Shown piece by piece: positions 40,571 through 49,148 of a stretch of 64,000 nucleotides of DNA. Made by a program: the position numbers and the translations under genes. Each line of letters opens with the position of its first letter. Position 1 is the stretch's first letter. The notes under the pieces were generated by a model. It searched no databases and had not been told where the DNA came from. It saw nothing but the letters and a program-made list of their open reading frames with translations. The DNA is from Candidatus Nanopelagicales bacterium (lineage in GTDB: Bacteria; Actinomycetota; Actinomycetes; S36-B12; GCA-2699445), in contig JBAOHO010000008.1 in the NCBI GenBank assembly GCA_037045355.1, positions 248,001-312,000 on the forward strand, written 5' to 3'.

Positions 40571-41410
40571 CTACGTGGGGGGGCCGCCTGCCTTGGCCGC
40601 CTGGCCGCGGAGCTGCTTGGTGATTACCCGCAACACCATGGCCGGTGAAGTCCGGAACGATCGCCACGCGGCACGGGCTGTCGCCGGCGCGACGATCAGC
40701 GGATCGTTGTGGTCGAGGCCGCGCAGGATGTCCACCACCAACTTGTCCAGTTCGTAGACACCGCCAGGCAGCGCCTGGGCCATCTCGCGGACTGGTTGCC
40801 TGATCGTCACTGGGGGCAGATCGTCGGGCATCTCCTTGTCCAGGATCGGAGTGTCCGTGAATCCCGGACACAGCGCCGAGAAGCGAACACCGCGATCGGC
40901 GAACTCCACGCGCAGCGACAACGTCATCCCGACTACGGCATGTTTGGTGGCCGAGTATGGGGCGAGGAAGGGCGCGGGCACGAGGCCGGCCAATGACGCC
41001 GTGTTCACGATGTGACCGTCGCCTTGACGGACCATGTGTGGCAGGGCCGCTGTCACGCCGTGCACGACTCCGCGCAGATTCACGTCGATGACGCGGTCCC
41101 AATGCGCGACATCCAACTCCAGGGATTCGCCGCCGACACCGATGCCGGCGTTGTTGAACATGACGTCCAGGCGGCCGGTGCGCGCGACTGTGTCGTCCAC
41201 CAACTGTCGGACCGCGGCTGCGTCGCGGACGTCCAGTTCGGCGCCGATGACCGACGCTTGTGTGGTCCGGCTGAGAGTGTCGGCGAGTGCCTCGGCCCCG
41301 GACACGTCGATGTCGGCGAGCACGAGAGTGTCCCCACGCCGGGCCAGCGCCCGGGCCAGGCCGGCGCCGATGCCGGAGGCGCCCCCGGTGATGATGACGG
41401 TGCGCGACAC
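40571..41410 (-). CDS. SDR family oxidoreductase
   Basis: 279 residues: TGGASGIGAGLA nucleotide loop, NNAGIG, catalytic Ser in NTASLAG and YSATKHAV with Tyr and Lys. It is a classical NAD(P)-dependent short-chain dehydrogenase with a C-terminal helical extension of about 40 residues that may contact the membrane. The GTG start lies four bases after the bL37 stop, so both may share a transcript. Confidence 0.9.
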   Translation of the reverse strand: MSRTVIITGGASGIGAGLARALARRGDTLVLADIDVSGAEALADTLSRTTQASVIGAELDVRDAAAVRQLVDDTVARTGRLDVMFNNAGIGVGGESLELDVAHWDRVIDVNLRGVVHGVTAALPHMVRQGDGHIVNTASLAGLVPAPFLAPYSATKHAVVGMTLSLRVEFADRGVRFSALCPGFTDTPILDKEMPDDLPPVTIRQPVREMAQALPGGVYELDKLVVDILRGLDHNDPLIVAPATARAAWRSFRTSPAMVLRVITKQLRGQAAKAGGPPT

Positions 41411-41414
41411 GGAA

Positions 41415-41489
41415 TCAGGAGTTGGGGCGCTTGCCGCCGTTGGCGGGTTTGTTCTTGCGTGCGCGGCGCTTGCGGGCTCGTTGGCTCAT
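41415..41489 (-). CDS. Ribosomal protein bL37 (24 residues)
   Basis: A 24-residue, strongly basic peptide reading MSQRARKRRARKNKPANGGK with the ending RPNS. From memory it lines up with the mycobacterial 50S protein bL37, which shares the RKxRxRK core and the conserved AN-GKRPN ending. AGGAGAG lies six bases upstream of the ATG, a near-ideal ribosome site. The gene is too short for most gene finders and is often missed. It lies divergent from pilT and just ahead of the SDR gene. Confidence 0.85.
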   Translation of the reverse strand: MSQRARKRRARKNKPANGGKRPNS

Positions 41490-41551
41490 GATGCTCTCCT
41501 CGTTGTGGTTCTAAGTGGGAGTGATGTGCGCCAGACTAGCCCTGACGGTGG

Positions 41552-42742
41552 ATGCGGACGGAGGTGACTCGACTCAAGCCCATGAAGGTTCCTTCCGAAA
41601 CCCCTGACGTGACAACTCCTGCCCCGGAGATGGCGGCGCGCTGGCAACAGCAACCTCGCAGCGGACCACAGTCGGTGATGCCCTATCTGCGCGCCCTGAT
41701 TGACTCGGGGGGGTCCGACTTGCATTGCAAGGTGGGCTCACCCCCCAGGATTCGCGTCGATGGTCGGCTGCGCCGACTCGATGCGCCGGTGCTCACCGCC
41801 AGCGACACCGAACACATGGTGCACGAAGTGCTCCGCAGCGATCTCGTCGACTCCTTCGAGACCACCAACGAAGCCGACTTCGCCTACGCCATGGAACGGG
41901 TCGGTCGGTTCCGCGTGAACGCATTCCGACAGCGCGGAACCGCCGGACTGGTGTTCCGTTCAGTGGCGATCGGAGCCACACCACTGTCCGATTTGGCCCT
42001 GCCCGACGTAGTGGCACCGTTGGCGCTCGAACCGCGCGGACTGGTGTTGGTCACAGGACCCACCGGGTGCGGCAAGACGACCACGCTCGCCGGCATGGTC
42101 GATCACATCAACGTCAACCGTGAGGTTCACGTCGTCACCATCGAGGACCCGATCGAGGTGATCCACGAGGACAAGATCGCGATGATCAATCAGCGTGAAG
42201 TCCACGTGGACACAGGTAGTTTCGCCAACGCCATGCGCGCAGCCATGCGCCAGGACCCCGACGTCATCATGGTCGGTGAGATGCGGGACATCGAGACGGT
42301 GCGGGCTGCCATCTCGGCTGCTGAGACGGGTCACTTCGTCATGTCGACCTTGCATACGGTGGACTCCGAGGAGACAGTGACGCGCATCATCGACTTCTTT
42401 CCTCCCCACGAGCAGCGCCAGGTCCGCCTGAGTCTCGCCGGGGCCCTGCGGGGAATCCTGTGTCAGCGACTGGTGCCCAAGGCGGATGGAACCGGGCGCG
42501 CGGCAGCGATGGAGGTCTGCATCAACACCGGTCGGGTCGCCGACGCGGTGAGCGATCCTGACAAGACATCCATGATCGGGCAGCTGGTCGCCGAGGGCGG
42601 CTACTACGGAATGCAGACCTTCGACCAGCATCTGACGAAGTTGTTCGCCGACGGAGTCGTCAGCCTCGATGCTGCCCTGGCATCGTCCAGCAACCCCCAC
42701 GACCTCATCGTGGAGTTGCGTCGACTCGGCCTCGTTCAGTAA
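41552..42742 (+). CDS. pilT: PilT-type twitching/retraction ATPase
   Basis: 396 residues of the GspE/PilT superfamily: an N-terminal PAS-like domain (SDLHCKVGSPPRIRVDGRL), Walker A GPTGCGKTTT, Asp box VVTIEDPIEVIH, Walker B DVIMVGEMRD and His box GHFVMSTLHT. PilT hexamers retract type IV pili. No other pil, tad or com gene is in the window. ATG 41552 is the first start; ATG 41582 is possible since the first 30 residues are not conserved. Confidence 0.93.
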   Translation: MRTEVTRLKPMKVPSETPDVTTPAPEMAARWQQQPRSGPQSVMPYLRALIDSGGSDLHCKVGSPPRIRVDGRLRRLDAPVLTASDTEHMVHEVLRSDLVDSFETTNEADFAYAMERVGRFRVNAFRQRGTAGLVFRSVAIGATPLSDLALPDVVAPLALEPRGLVLVTGPTGCGKTTTLAGMVDHINVNREVHVVTIEDPIEVIHEDKIAMINQREVHVDTGSFANAMRAAMRQDPDVIMVGEMRDIETVRAAISAAETGHFVMSTLHTVDSEETVTRIIDFFPPHEQRQVRLSLAGALRGILCQRLVPKADGTGRAAAMEVCINTGRVADAVSDPDKTSMIGQLVAEGGYYGMQTFDQHLTKLFADGVVSLDAALASSSNPHDLIVELRRLGLVQ

Positions 42743-42795
42743 CGACTCAGTCGCTCTCCGTCAGAGCCCCCACTGCGGTTCCTGGTGAGTATGGG

Positions 42796-42801
42796 TAGGT
42801 T
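42796..42801 (+). promoter_or_regulatory. Leaderless -10 box (TAGGTT) for the thioesterase gene
   Basis: TAGGTT ends seven bases before the ATG at 42809 without a ribosome site. Confidence 0.5.
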
Positions 42802-42808
42802 TGCTCCC

Positions 42809-43183
42809 ATGAGTGACATTCAGGTGGGGGATTCGGCCACCCTCGAGTTCGTGGTGGGGCCCGAGGACACCGCCGTGGCGCTGGGAAGTGGCGACGTCGA
42901 TGTGCTCGCCACCCCACGAGGGATCGCGTGGGTCGAGGCAGCCACTTGCGCCGCCGTAGCCGAGCGACTCGAACCTGGCGAGACCACCGTGGGAGTCCGG
43001 GTGGTTGTCGACCACGTCAAGCCCTCACGGGTGGACGACACTGTTGTTGTCACGGCAGTCGTCGCGCTGACCGAGCGGCGCAGATGCGTATTCGACGTCG
43101 CACTCGTGAATCTCGATGGATCGACCGCCCTGTTCGGTGTCATCGACCGCATGGTCGTGGACAAGGCCGAGTTCGGGGGATGA
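42809..43183 (+). CDS. Hotdog-fold thioesterase, FlK-like
   Basis: 124 residues with the FlK-family pattern: VGDSATLEFVVGPEDTA, then LATPRGIAWVEAATCAAV (the ATP...E segment holding the Thr/Glu catalytic residues) and GVRVVVDHVKPSRVDDTV with His. FlK proper hydrolyses fluoroacetyl-CoA; relatives act on other short acyl-CoAs or are housekeeping. The substrate is not predictable. It follows pilT but has its own promoter box. Confidence 0.82.
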   Translation: MSDIQVGDSATLEFVVGPEDTAVALGSGDVDVLATPRGIAWVEAATCAAVAERLEPGETTVGVRVVVDHVKPSRVDDTVVVTAVVALTERRRCVFDVALVNLDGSTALFGVIDRMVVDKAEFGG

Positions 43184-43201
43184 TCGACTCGGTTCGGTCG
43201 G

Positions 43202-44914
43202 TCACACGCCTGTCGTGCTGCGCGGATAAGCGATATCGGTGTCCGTGAGCACATTCACCAGGTAGGGCACTCCTGATGCGAACGCACGGTCGAGCGCCGG
43301 GCCGATGTCTCCGGGATCGCTGACCGTCTCACCGGCGCCGCCCAGCGCACTCGCGACCTCGTCGTAGCGGGTCGGGAGCAGGTCGGCGATGACGTCGTAC
43401 CCGTAGAGGAACTTCATCGGGTGCTTCTCCAGCGCCCACGACTTGTTGTTGCCCACGACCATCACCACCGGCAGGTCATGACGCACGAGGGTGTCGATGT
43501 CCATCAGCGAGAAGCCCGCTGCGCCGTCGCCGAGCAGCAACACGATCTGGCTGCCCGGATGTGCGACCCGCGCCGCCATGGCGTAGCCCAGTCCAGTGCC
43601 GAGGCAACCGTACGGACCTGGGTCCAGCCAGCGGCCCGGCCGCATTGGTTCGATGTAACGACCGGCGAAGGATACGAAATCGCCGCCGTCGCCGATCACC
43701 ACTGCGTCGTCCGCCAAACGGGGGATGAGTTCCCCATACACACGGGCCGGATGGATGGGGTCGGCGCTGCTGGCGAGGTCCGGCGCGTCCGCCGCCACCG
43801 CGGCACGGTGGCGCTCGAGTAATTCCCGGGTCCAGCCGCGGTGATCGGTGGTCTCATGCCTCCCGTAAGCTGCGCCGATGCCGTGCAGGATCGCCCCGAG
43901 ATCCCCCGCCACCTGTGCTGCCAGATCCACATGCGCCGCGATGTGGGACGCGGAGTCAGCGATATGCACGACCAGGGCCGGTGGTGCATCGCCGGCGCCG
44001 CCGAAGCGCCCGTATCCGAGCCGGAAGTCCAGGGGTGCCCCCACCACGACGACAAGGTCTGCGGACGCGAATGCCGCGGAGCGCGCCCGCGTCACCAGGC
44101 AGTCGTGCCCGCGCGGCAGGATCCCGCGCCCCATACCGTTGGCGATCACCGGCAGACCCAGTTCCTCGACGACCTCGCGGGCGATCACCTCGGCGCCGCC
44201 GGCCCAGACATCCCCGCCCAGCACCAGCACCGGCCGCTGTGCGCTGGCGAGCAACTCGGCCACGTGCTGGACAGCCGCGGAGTCGGGTTCGGCCGCGGCA
44301 TCAGGAACACCCCGCGGAGGAGTCGACTCCCCGTGCGAGAACAGCACGTCCATCGGAACATCGACGAACACGGGTCCGCGGTGCGGGGTGCCGGCCACCC
44401 GGAAGGCGCGGTCGATTTCGCTGCCGACCTGCGCCGGTTCCGAGACGGTGAACGCCGCTTTGGTGACACTGTCCACCAGCGGCGGATGATCGAGTTCCTG
44501 CAAAGCCCCCGTACCCCACCGTCCTGCCGGAGAGCGGCCGCCCAGAACCACCATGGGCGATCCGTTGAACCAGGCCCCGGTGATGGCGCTCACGGTGTTG
44601 GTGACTCCAGGGCCCGCCGTGACGACCGCGAGGCCAGGGGTCCGGGTCAACTTGCCGGTTGCCTCCGCCGCGAAAGCGGCGGTGGCCTCGTGACGGACGT
44701 CGATGAGGCGCATCGGCCCCTCACGTTCGGCGCGCCGGGTGTCACCCGCAGTCGCAGCCACGGCGTCGGCCCCGCCTACGGCGGCGTCATACACGGGAAA
44801 GACGTGCGCACCGGACAGCGTCCACATGACGTCCTGCCCGTGAGCAGCGGCAGCCGCGACGACATGAGTGCCGCCGTGCCCTGAAAGGGTCGATTCCGGG
44901 GTGTTGTCGGTCAT
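43202..44914 (-). CDS. Thiamine pyrophosphate enzyme, acetolactate synthase-like (IlvG type)
   Basis: 570 residues with three TPP-enzyme domains. The N-terminal PYR domain has the catalytic Glu in DVRHEATAAFAAEA and VTAGPGVTNTVSAI. The central domain has VVVVGAPLDFRLGYG. The C-terminal PP domain has the Mg/TPP motif LLLGDGAAGFSLMDIDTLVRHDLPVVMVVGNN. It matches the mycobacterial IlvG-like proteins of unsettled substrate; oxalyl-CoA decarboxylase-like activity is another option. It has no adjacent ilv genes. ATG 44914 follows TAGTGT by seven bases. Confidence 0.87.
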   Translation of the reverse strand: MTDNTPESTLSGHGGTHVVAAAAAHGQDVMWTLSGAHVFPVYDAAVGGADAVAATAGDTRRAEREGPMRLIDVRHEATAAFAAEATGKLTRTPGLAVVTAGPGVTNTVSAITGAWFNGSPMVVLGGRSPAGRWGTGALQELDHPPLVDSVTKAAFTVSEPAQVGSEIDRAFRVAGTPHRGPVFVDVPMDVLFSHGESTPPRGVPDAAAEPDSAAVQHVAELLASAQRPVLVLGGDVWAGGAEVIAREVVEELGLPVIANGMGRGILPRGHDCLVTRARSAAFASADLVVVVGAPLDFRLGYGRFGGAGDAPPALVVHIADSASHIAAHVDLAAQVAGDLGAILHGIGAAYGRHETTDHRGWTRELLERHRAAVAADAPDLASSADPIHPARVYGELIPRLADDAVVIGDGGDFVSFAGRYIEPMRPGRWLDPGPYGCLGTGLGYAMAARVAHPGSQIVLLLGDGAAGFSLMDIDTLVRHDLPVVMVVGNNKSWALEKHPMKFLYGYDVIADLLPTRYDEVASALGGAGETVSDPGDIGPALDRAFASGVPYLVNVLTDTDIAYPRSTTGV

Positions 44915-44921
44915 GGCCCGA

Positions 44922-44927
44922 ACACTA
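44922..44927 (-). promoter_or_regulatory. Leaderless -10 box (TAGTGT) of the TPP enzyme gene
   Basis: TAGTGT on the minus strand ends seven bases before the ATG at 44914. Confidence 0.5.
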
Positions 44928-44989
44928 CCCACCGGGGATCAGCGGCGACTCAAGCCGTGCTCGCGGTCGCGGCCGTGTTGAATGTGGCC

Positions 44990-45847
44990 ATGACCACCGT
45001 CGCCGTCGTCACGTGCCTGACCATGCCCGAACCGGATCCCGACCAGGACCTGTTGATGAGCGCTCTTTCCCGTGTGGGTGTGGAGGCGGAGCTGGTCGCC
45101 TGGGACGATCCCGCTGTCGAATGGCGCAGTTTCGGACTGGCCGTGATCCGATCCACCTGGAACTACATCGATCACCTGGCGCGCTTCACGTCGTGGGTGC
45201 ATTCGACGGCTTCCGTCACCACCTTGCTCAACCCTGCCGCCGTCATCACCTGGAACACCCACAAGGGGTATCTGCAGAACCTGGCCGACCGGGGTGTACC
45301 GATCGTGCCGACCGCGTGGCTGCCCCAGGGCTCGACCACCCGGTTGGCGGAGGTCATGGATGACAACCTGTGGTCCGATGTCGTCGCCAAACCCGTCGTG
45401 GGCGCCGGCTCCTACCTGACAGAGCGCATCCGCGACCCGGAGTCCGCCGACGCTGTGGCCTTCTGGAACCGCCTCACCTCCGAGCGGGAAGCCATGGTGC
45501 AGCCCTACATGCCGTCGGTCGAGGAGTACGGGGAACGGTCGGTCATCTGGATCGACGGCGAACTCACCCACGCCGTGCGCAAGAGCCCTCGACTCGGTGA
45601 CGATCCGGAGTCGGTGTCCGAAGCGCTGCCCATCAGCTCGACCGAACGGGAGGTCGCCCAGGAGATCGTGGCCGACATCCCCCACGAACTGCTCTATGCG
45701 CGGATCGATCTGATCCGCGACGACCATGACCAGCCGCTACTGGCCGAACTCGAACTCGTGGAGCCGTCGTTGTTCCTCAAGCAGAGCCCCGCCGCCACGG
45801 AGCGACTGGTCCGCGCCATCAACTCGCGGGTGGCCGCCGTCAACTGA
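44990..45847 (+). CDS. ATP-grasp ligase (RimK/glutathione synthase-like)
   Basis: 285 residues. An N-terminal pre-ATP-grasp domain (VAVVTCLTMPEPDPDQDLL) is followed by LNPAAVITWNTHKGYLQNLADRG, VAKPVVGAGSYLT and MVQPYMPSVEEYGERSVIWIDGELTHAVRKSP, with metal-binding acidic residues in LAELELVEPSLFL. This fits the ATP-grasp ligases annotated as RimK-like or O-ureido-serine cyclo-ligase-like; the true substrates are unknown. ATG 44990 is chosen since upstream sequence is not conserved. It overlaps the convergent lipoprotein gene by eight bases. Confidence 0.82.
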   Translation: MTTVAVVTCLTMPEPDPDQDLLMSALSRVGVEAELVAWDDPAVEWRSFGLAVIRSTWNYIDHLARFTSWVHSTASVTTLLNPAAVITWNTHKGYLQNLADRGVPIVPTAWLPQGSTTRLAEVMDDNLWSDVVAKPVVGAGSYLTERIRDPESADAVAFWNRLTSEREAMVQPYMPSVEEYGERSVIWIDGELTHAVRKSPRLGDDPESVSEALPISSTEREVAQEIVADIPHELLYARIDLIRDDHDQPLLAELELVEPSLFLKQSPAATERLVRAINSRVAAVN

Positions 45848-46364
45848 CTTCCGCGATGATCGCGATCTCCCAGCCGTTGTCGCCCGCCACGGATGTGATG
45901 CGCATAGGCAGCGGCGGAGCTGTCTTGCGCTTCTCCCCGGGGGCTTCGTACCCGGCGTTGAAGGATACGAACGGAGCCAGATAGTCCACCGTCGCACCGT
46001 CCGCCGGATCGAGACGGACTCCGTAGTACCCGTCCCCCTGCAACTGCGGCAGATAGACCCCGACGGAAACCGTGCGGGGTGGACTCGAGTCGCCGATCAT
46101 CTTGGTGTCCGTCGTGAAAACGGTGGCGGAGTACGGCTGGCCCGCAGTTGTCACGCCGATCGACTCGGCGGTCCGTGTCCCTCTTTCGGGGAATCCCATC
46201 TGAGGGTCGAACACCGAGACCTGCACTTCATCGGTCCCGAGTCGATCCCGCGGGTCGGTGACGGACACGGTGAATTCGTTGTTGAACGTGGCGGTCCCGC
46301 AGGCCGTGAGAGACAGCGCGGCGATCAGGGACCCCAACGCCCCAGACAGTACCCGGCGAATCAT
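45840..46364 (-). CDS. Predicted lipoprotein, unknown function
   Basis: 174 residues with signal peptide and lipobox (ALSLTAC). The mature region is beta-rich (EFTVSVTDPRDRLGTDEVQVSVFDPQMGFPERG) and ends within an IAIIAEVS strand. The ATG 46364 is preceded by GGAGG. It diverges from the reductase gene at 46392, the starts 27 bases apart, so both promoters overlap. No family recognised. Confidence 0.72.
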   Translation of the reverse strand: MIRRVLSGALGSLIAALSLTACGTATFNNEFTVSVTDPRDRLGTDEVQVSVFDPQMGFPERGTRTAESIGVTTAGQPYSATVFTTDTKMIGDSSPPRTVSVGVYLPQLQGDGYYGVRLDPADGATVDYLAPFVSFNAGYEAPGEKRKTAPPLPMRITSVAGDNGWEIAIIAEVS

Positions 46365-46379
46365 GGGACCTCCGTGCGA

Positions 46380-46385
46380 TACGTT
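46380..46385 (+). promoter_or_regulatory. Leaderless -10 box (TACGTT) of the reductase gene
   Basis: TACGTT ends six bases before the GTG at 46392. No ribosome site precedes that start. Confidence 0.5.
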
Positions 46386-46391
46386 CGGCCG

Positions 46392-47477
46392 GTGGCTCAC
46401 CTGCTGCTCACCGGCGCCACGGGCATGGTCGGTCGAGAGATTCTCGCACGCGCCGTCACCGGCGGCCGGTACTCCGACGTCTCGTGCCTGGTCCGCCCCA
46501 GCGACACCCAGTCCGCGCAGGAGCGACTCGACCAACTGTGCCGCCGCATGGGCGTTCCCACCGGAGTGCGCGCGATCGCCGGCGACGTCCGAGAACCCGG
46601 TCTGGGCGTACCCGCCCGGAACCTGACGGGTGTCACCCACGTGATCCACAGCGCCGCGTCGGTGTCCTTCGACCTCCCCATCGCGCAGGCCCGCGCCATC
46701 AATGTCACCGGCACCGCCAACCTCCTGGCCGCGTGTCGTCGGCTCCCGGCGCTGGAACGCATCGACGCGATCTCCACCTGCTACGTCGCTGGACGTCGCT
46801 CCGGACTCGTGTTCGAGGCGGACCTCCAGCGCCCGGTGGCCGGTTTTCACAACACCTACGAACAGACCAAGTTCGAGTCCGAGGAACTGCTGCGCGCCGC
46901 CATGTCCGATCTGCCCATCGCAGTGCACCGGCCGTCGATCGTCGTCGGGGACTCGCGCACCGGCGCGACGGGGGCGTGGAAGGTCCTGTACTGGCCGCTG
47001 AAGGTCATCGCCCGGGGATGGCTGCCGGTAGTGCCGTTCGATCCTGACTGCACGCTGGACATCGTTCCGGTGGACTTCGTCGCGGATGCGGTACTGGGGC
47101 TGGCGGCAGATGCTCACACCCTGGGGGGAACATTTCACCTGGCCGCGGGGCCCGACCGCGACACCACCACGGGGGAGTTGTTCGGACACGTGTTCCGACT
47201 CCTCGAGCGGCGCCCGCCGATGCTCGTCCCTCCCGCCCTTTTCCGAGCGACCATCCGACCTGCCCTGATGTTGGCGCCGTCGCCACGATTGCGACGCACG
47301 CTGGCCACCGGCCTCGTCTACCGCCCGTACCTGGAACTGCGGTTGCAGTTCGACACGTCGGGGGCGGACCGGCACCTGGCGCCGCTGGGGATCGATTGCC
47401 CGCCCGTGACGAACTACATCGACACTGTCGTGCGCACCGCCATCGAATCGGATTTCGGCAACCGCGACGGACACTGA
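46392..47477 (+). CDS. NAD(P)-binding thioester-reductase-like protein (NAD_binding_4)
   Basis: 361 residues of extended SDR type: LLTGATGMVGREILARAV nucleotide loop, GDVREPGLGVPA, VIHSAASVSFDLP, NVTGTANLLAACR and YEQTKFESEELL with the active-site Tyr and Lys. These are the features of fatty acyl-CoA/thioester reductase domains and male-sterility-type proteins. As a stand-alone protein it may reduce an acyl thioester or act on isoprenoid or lipid substrates. Much longer in-frame openings upstream are spurious. Confidence 0.85.
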   Translation: MAHLLLTGATGMVGREILARAVTGGRYSDVSCLVRPSDTQSAQERLDQLCRRMGVPTGVRAIAGDVREPGLGVPARNLTGVTHVIHSAASVSFDLPIAQARAINVTGTANLLAACRRLPALERIDAISTCYVAGRRSGLVFEADLQRPVAGFHNTYEQTKFESEELLRAAMSDLPIAVHRPSIVVGDSRTGATGAWKVLYWPLKVIARGWLPVVPFDPDCTLDIVPVDFVADAVLGLAADAHTLGGTFHLAAGPDRDTTTGELFGHVFRLLERRPPMLVPPALFRATIRPALMLAPSPRLRRTLATGLVYRPYLELRLQFDTSGADRHLAPLGIDCPPVTNYIDTVVRTAIESDFGNRDGH

Positions 47478-47547
47478 ACCGCCCGGCATGCTGTGAGGTC
47501 AGGGCCGGGACTGTCGCAAGACGCCAAAACCTGGTAACCACCGAGGT

Positions 47548-49056
47548 ATGGCGTCATGGGAGAGCGTGGTCCGCACTCGGACGGAACTGTCCGCGGCCGA
47601 ACGTGAGTACCTGTCGGCCCTGATCCGAGAGTGGTCACTCCTCGCCGACCTGAGCTTCTCGGATTTGGTTCTGTTCGTGCGCACCTGGGACGCGGCCGGC
47701 TGGTACGTCGCCGCGCATGTTCGCCCATCGACTGCCCCCACCGCCATGACCGAGGACCTGATGGCCGCCTTCCTGCCGCGCTCCCAGGCTCTCACCCTCG
47801 AGCGGGCGCTGCAGTCGGCAGAACCCGCCCGCGGTGGTGGTGACCGTGCGGTTCGGTTGGGCAGCGCCAAAGTGCCCGAGCCGATCGAAGCCATACCGGT
47901 GCCCTTCGACGGCCAAGTCGTGGCCGTCATCGCCCGGTACAGCCAGATCGATCAACGTCGGCTCGGCGAACTCGAACGTCAGTATCTGAGTGCCAGCGAT
48001 GTTCTCCTCGGCATGATCGCGCGAGGTGAGTTCCCGCTACCGACCGGTGGTCTGCTGGGTGGTGACGCACCACGCGTGGGCGACGGGCTCTTGCGCTTGG
48101 ATGCCGACGGGTGCATCAGATACGCGTCTCCCAACGCTCGTACCTGTCTGCGCCAGTTCGGGATCGGTGACCTGCCCGCCGACTCCCACCTCGCCGACGA
48201 ATTGGTGCTGTCAGCGCGTCGGCATGAACCCGTCGACCAACTGCAACTGCGGATCGCCGCCGGCGAGGTCGCCGGCGAAGCCGAGTTCTCGTCGCCCACC
48301 GCGATTCTGACTCTGCGATCGCTGCCCTTGCGCGACAGTCGGGGACCGGCCGGGGCCGTCGTGCTCGTCCGAGACGTCTCCGACGTCCGCCGTCGGGAGC
48401 GGGCGCTGTTGTCCAAGGACGCCACGATCCGGGAGATCCACCACCGGGTGAAGAACAACCTGCAGACCGTGGGGTCGCTCCTGCGGCTGCAGGCACGCCG
48501 ACTTCCCGACGGAGCGCCGCGCTCCGCGCTGCTGGACGCTGTCGCCCGCGTCAGCACGATTGCATTGGTCCATGACTCCCTGTCGCGCAGCCCGGGTGAA
48601 CAGGTCGACTTCGATGAGATCTCGCGGCGAGTGCTGGCTATGGCCCGCGATGCGGCGGCCGCCCAGGACCGGCAGCCACGCGTGAGCGTCGCCGGGTCAT
48701 TCGGGGTTCTGCCGTCGACGGTCGCCACCCCTCTGGCCATGGTCTTCGCGGAGATCCTGCTCAACGCGATGGAGCACAGCGGTGCCGACCATGTGCTGGT
48801 GCGGGCCGAACGAGAGAGTGCCGAACTGGTGTTGGAAGTCGCTGATGACGGTCGAGGATTCGATCCGGAGACCGCGGCGGGTCTGGGCTTGCAGATCGTC
48901 CGGACCCTCGTGACAGATCAGTTGGGCGGGACCTTGGAGATCACGAGTGGGCCTGGTCGCGGGGAGGAGGGCCGCAGGGAGGAGCGTCGCGGGGAGGAGG
49001 GTCGTCCAGAGGTAGCCAAGATGGCCACCGAAGTGACCATCTCATGTCCGCTCTGA
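47548..49056 (+). CDS. pdtaS: PdtaS-type cytosolic sensor histidine kinase
   Basis: 502 residues: an N-terminal GAF-like domain (about 1-145), a PAS domain (about 170-285), HisKA_2 with EIHHRVKNNLQTVGSLLRLQARR (phospho-His) and HATPase with LAMVFAEILLNAMEHSG and DDGRGFDPE. This is the PdtaS architecture whose partner PdtaR is an RNA-binding antiterminator (not in the window). Mycobacterial pdtaS also neighbours whiB1. Near the C-terminus (about 48957-49010) a Gly/Glu/Arg run (GEEGRREERRGEEGRPE) interrupts the last strand pair of the ATPase domain and looks like repeat expansion. Confidence 0.92.
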   Translation: MASWESVVRTRTELSAAEREYLSALIREWSLLADLSFSDLVLFVRTWDAAGWYVAAHVRPSTAPTAMTEDLMAAFLPRSQALTLERALQSAEPARGGGDRAVRLGSAKVPEPIEAIPVPFDGQVVAVIARYSQIDQRRLGELERQYLSASDVLLGMIARGEFPLPTGGLLGGDAPRVGDGLLRLDADGCIRYASPNARTCLRQFGIGDLPADSHLADELVLSARRHEPVDQLQLRIAAGEVAGEAEFSSPTAILTLRSLPLRDSRGPAGAVVLVRDVSDVRRRERALLSKDATIREIHHRVKNNLQTVGSLLRLQARRLPDGAPRSALLDAVARVSTIALVHDSLSRSPGEQVDFDEISRRVLAMARDAAAAQDRQPRVSVAGSFGVLPSTVATPLAMVFAEILLNAMEHSGADHVLVRAERESAELVLEVADDGRGFDPETAAGLGLQIVRTLVTDQLGGTLEITSGPGRGEEGRREERRGEEGRPEVAKMATEVTISCPL

Positions 49057-49062
49057 GTTCGG

Positions 49063-49148
49063 TCCGCTCTCGGCTCAGGTCCCGCTCTTGGCTCAGGTCC
49101 GCTCTCGGTTCAGGTCCGCTCTCGGTTCAGGTCCGCTCTCGGTTCAGG
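49063..49148. repeat. 17-bp tandem repeat, five units, filling the pdtaS-whiB1 gap
   Basis: Five units of TCCGCTCTCGGTTCAGG (17-18 bases, the first two diverged) span the whole 87-bp interval between the convergent stops and supply the whiB1 stop codon. The last three are identical, indicating recent copying. Confidence 0.92.

Noticed and set aside
45726..46391. Plus-strand frame upstream of the thioester-reductase-like gene
   Set aside because: It is antisense to the lipoprotein gene and in a different frame from the ATP-grasp gene. Conserved sequence begins only at GTG 46392.
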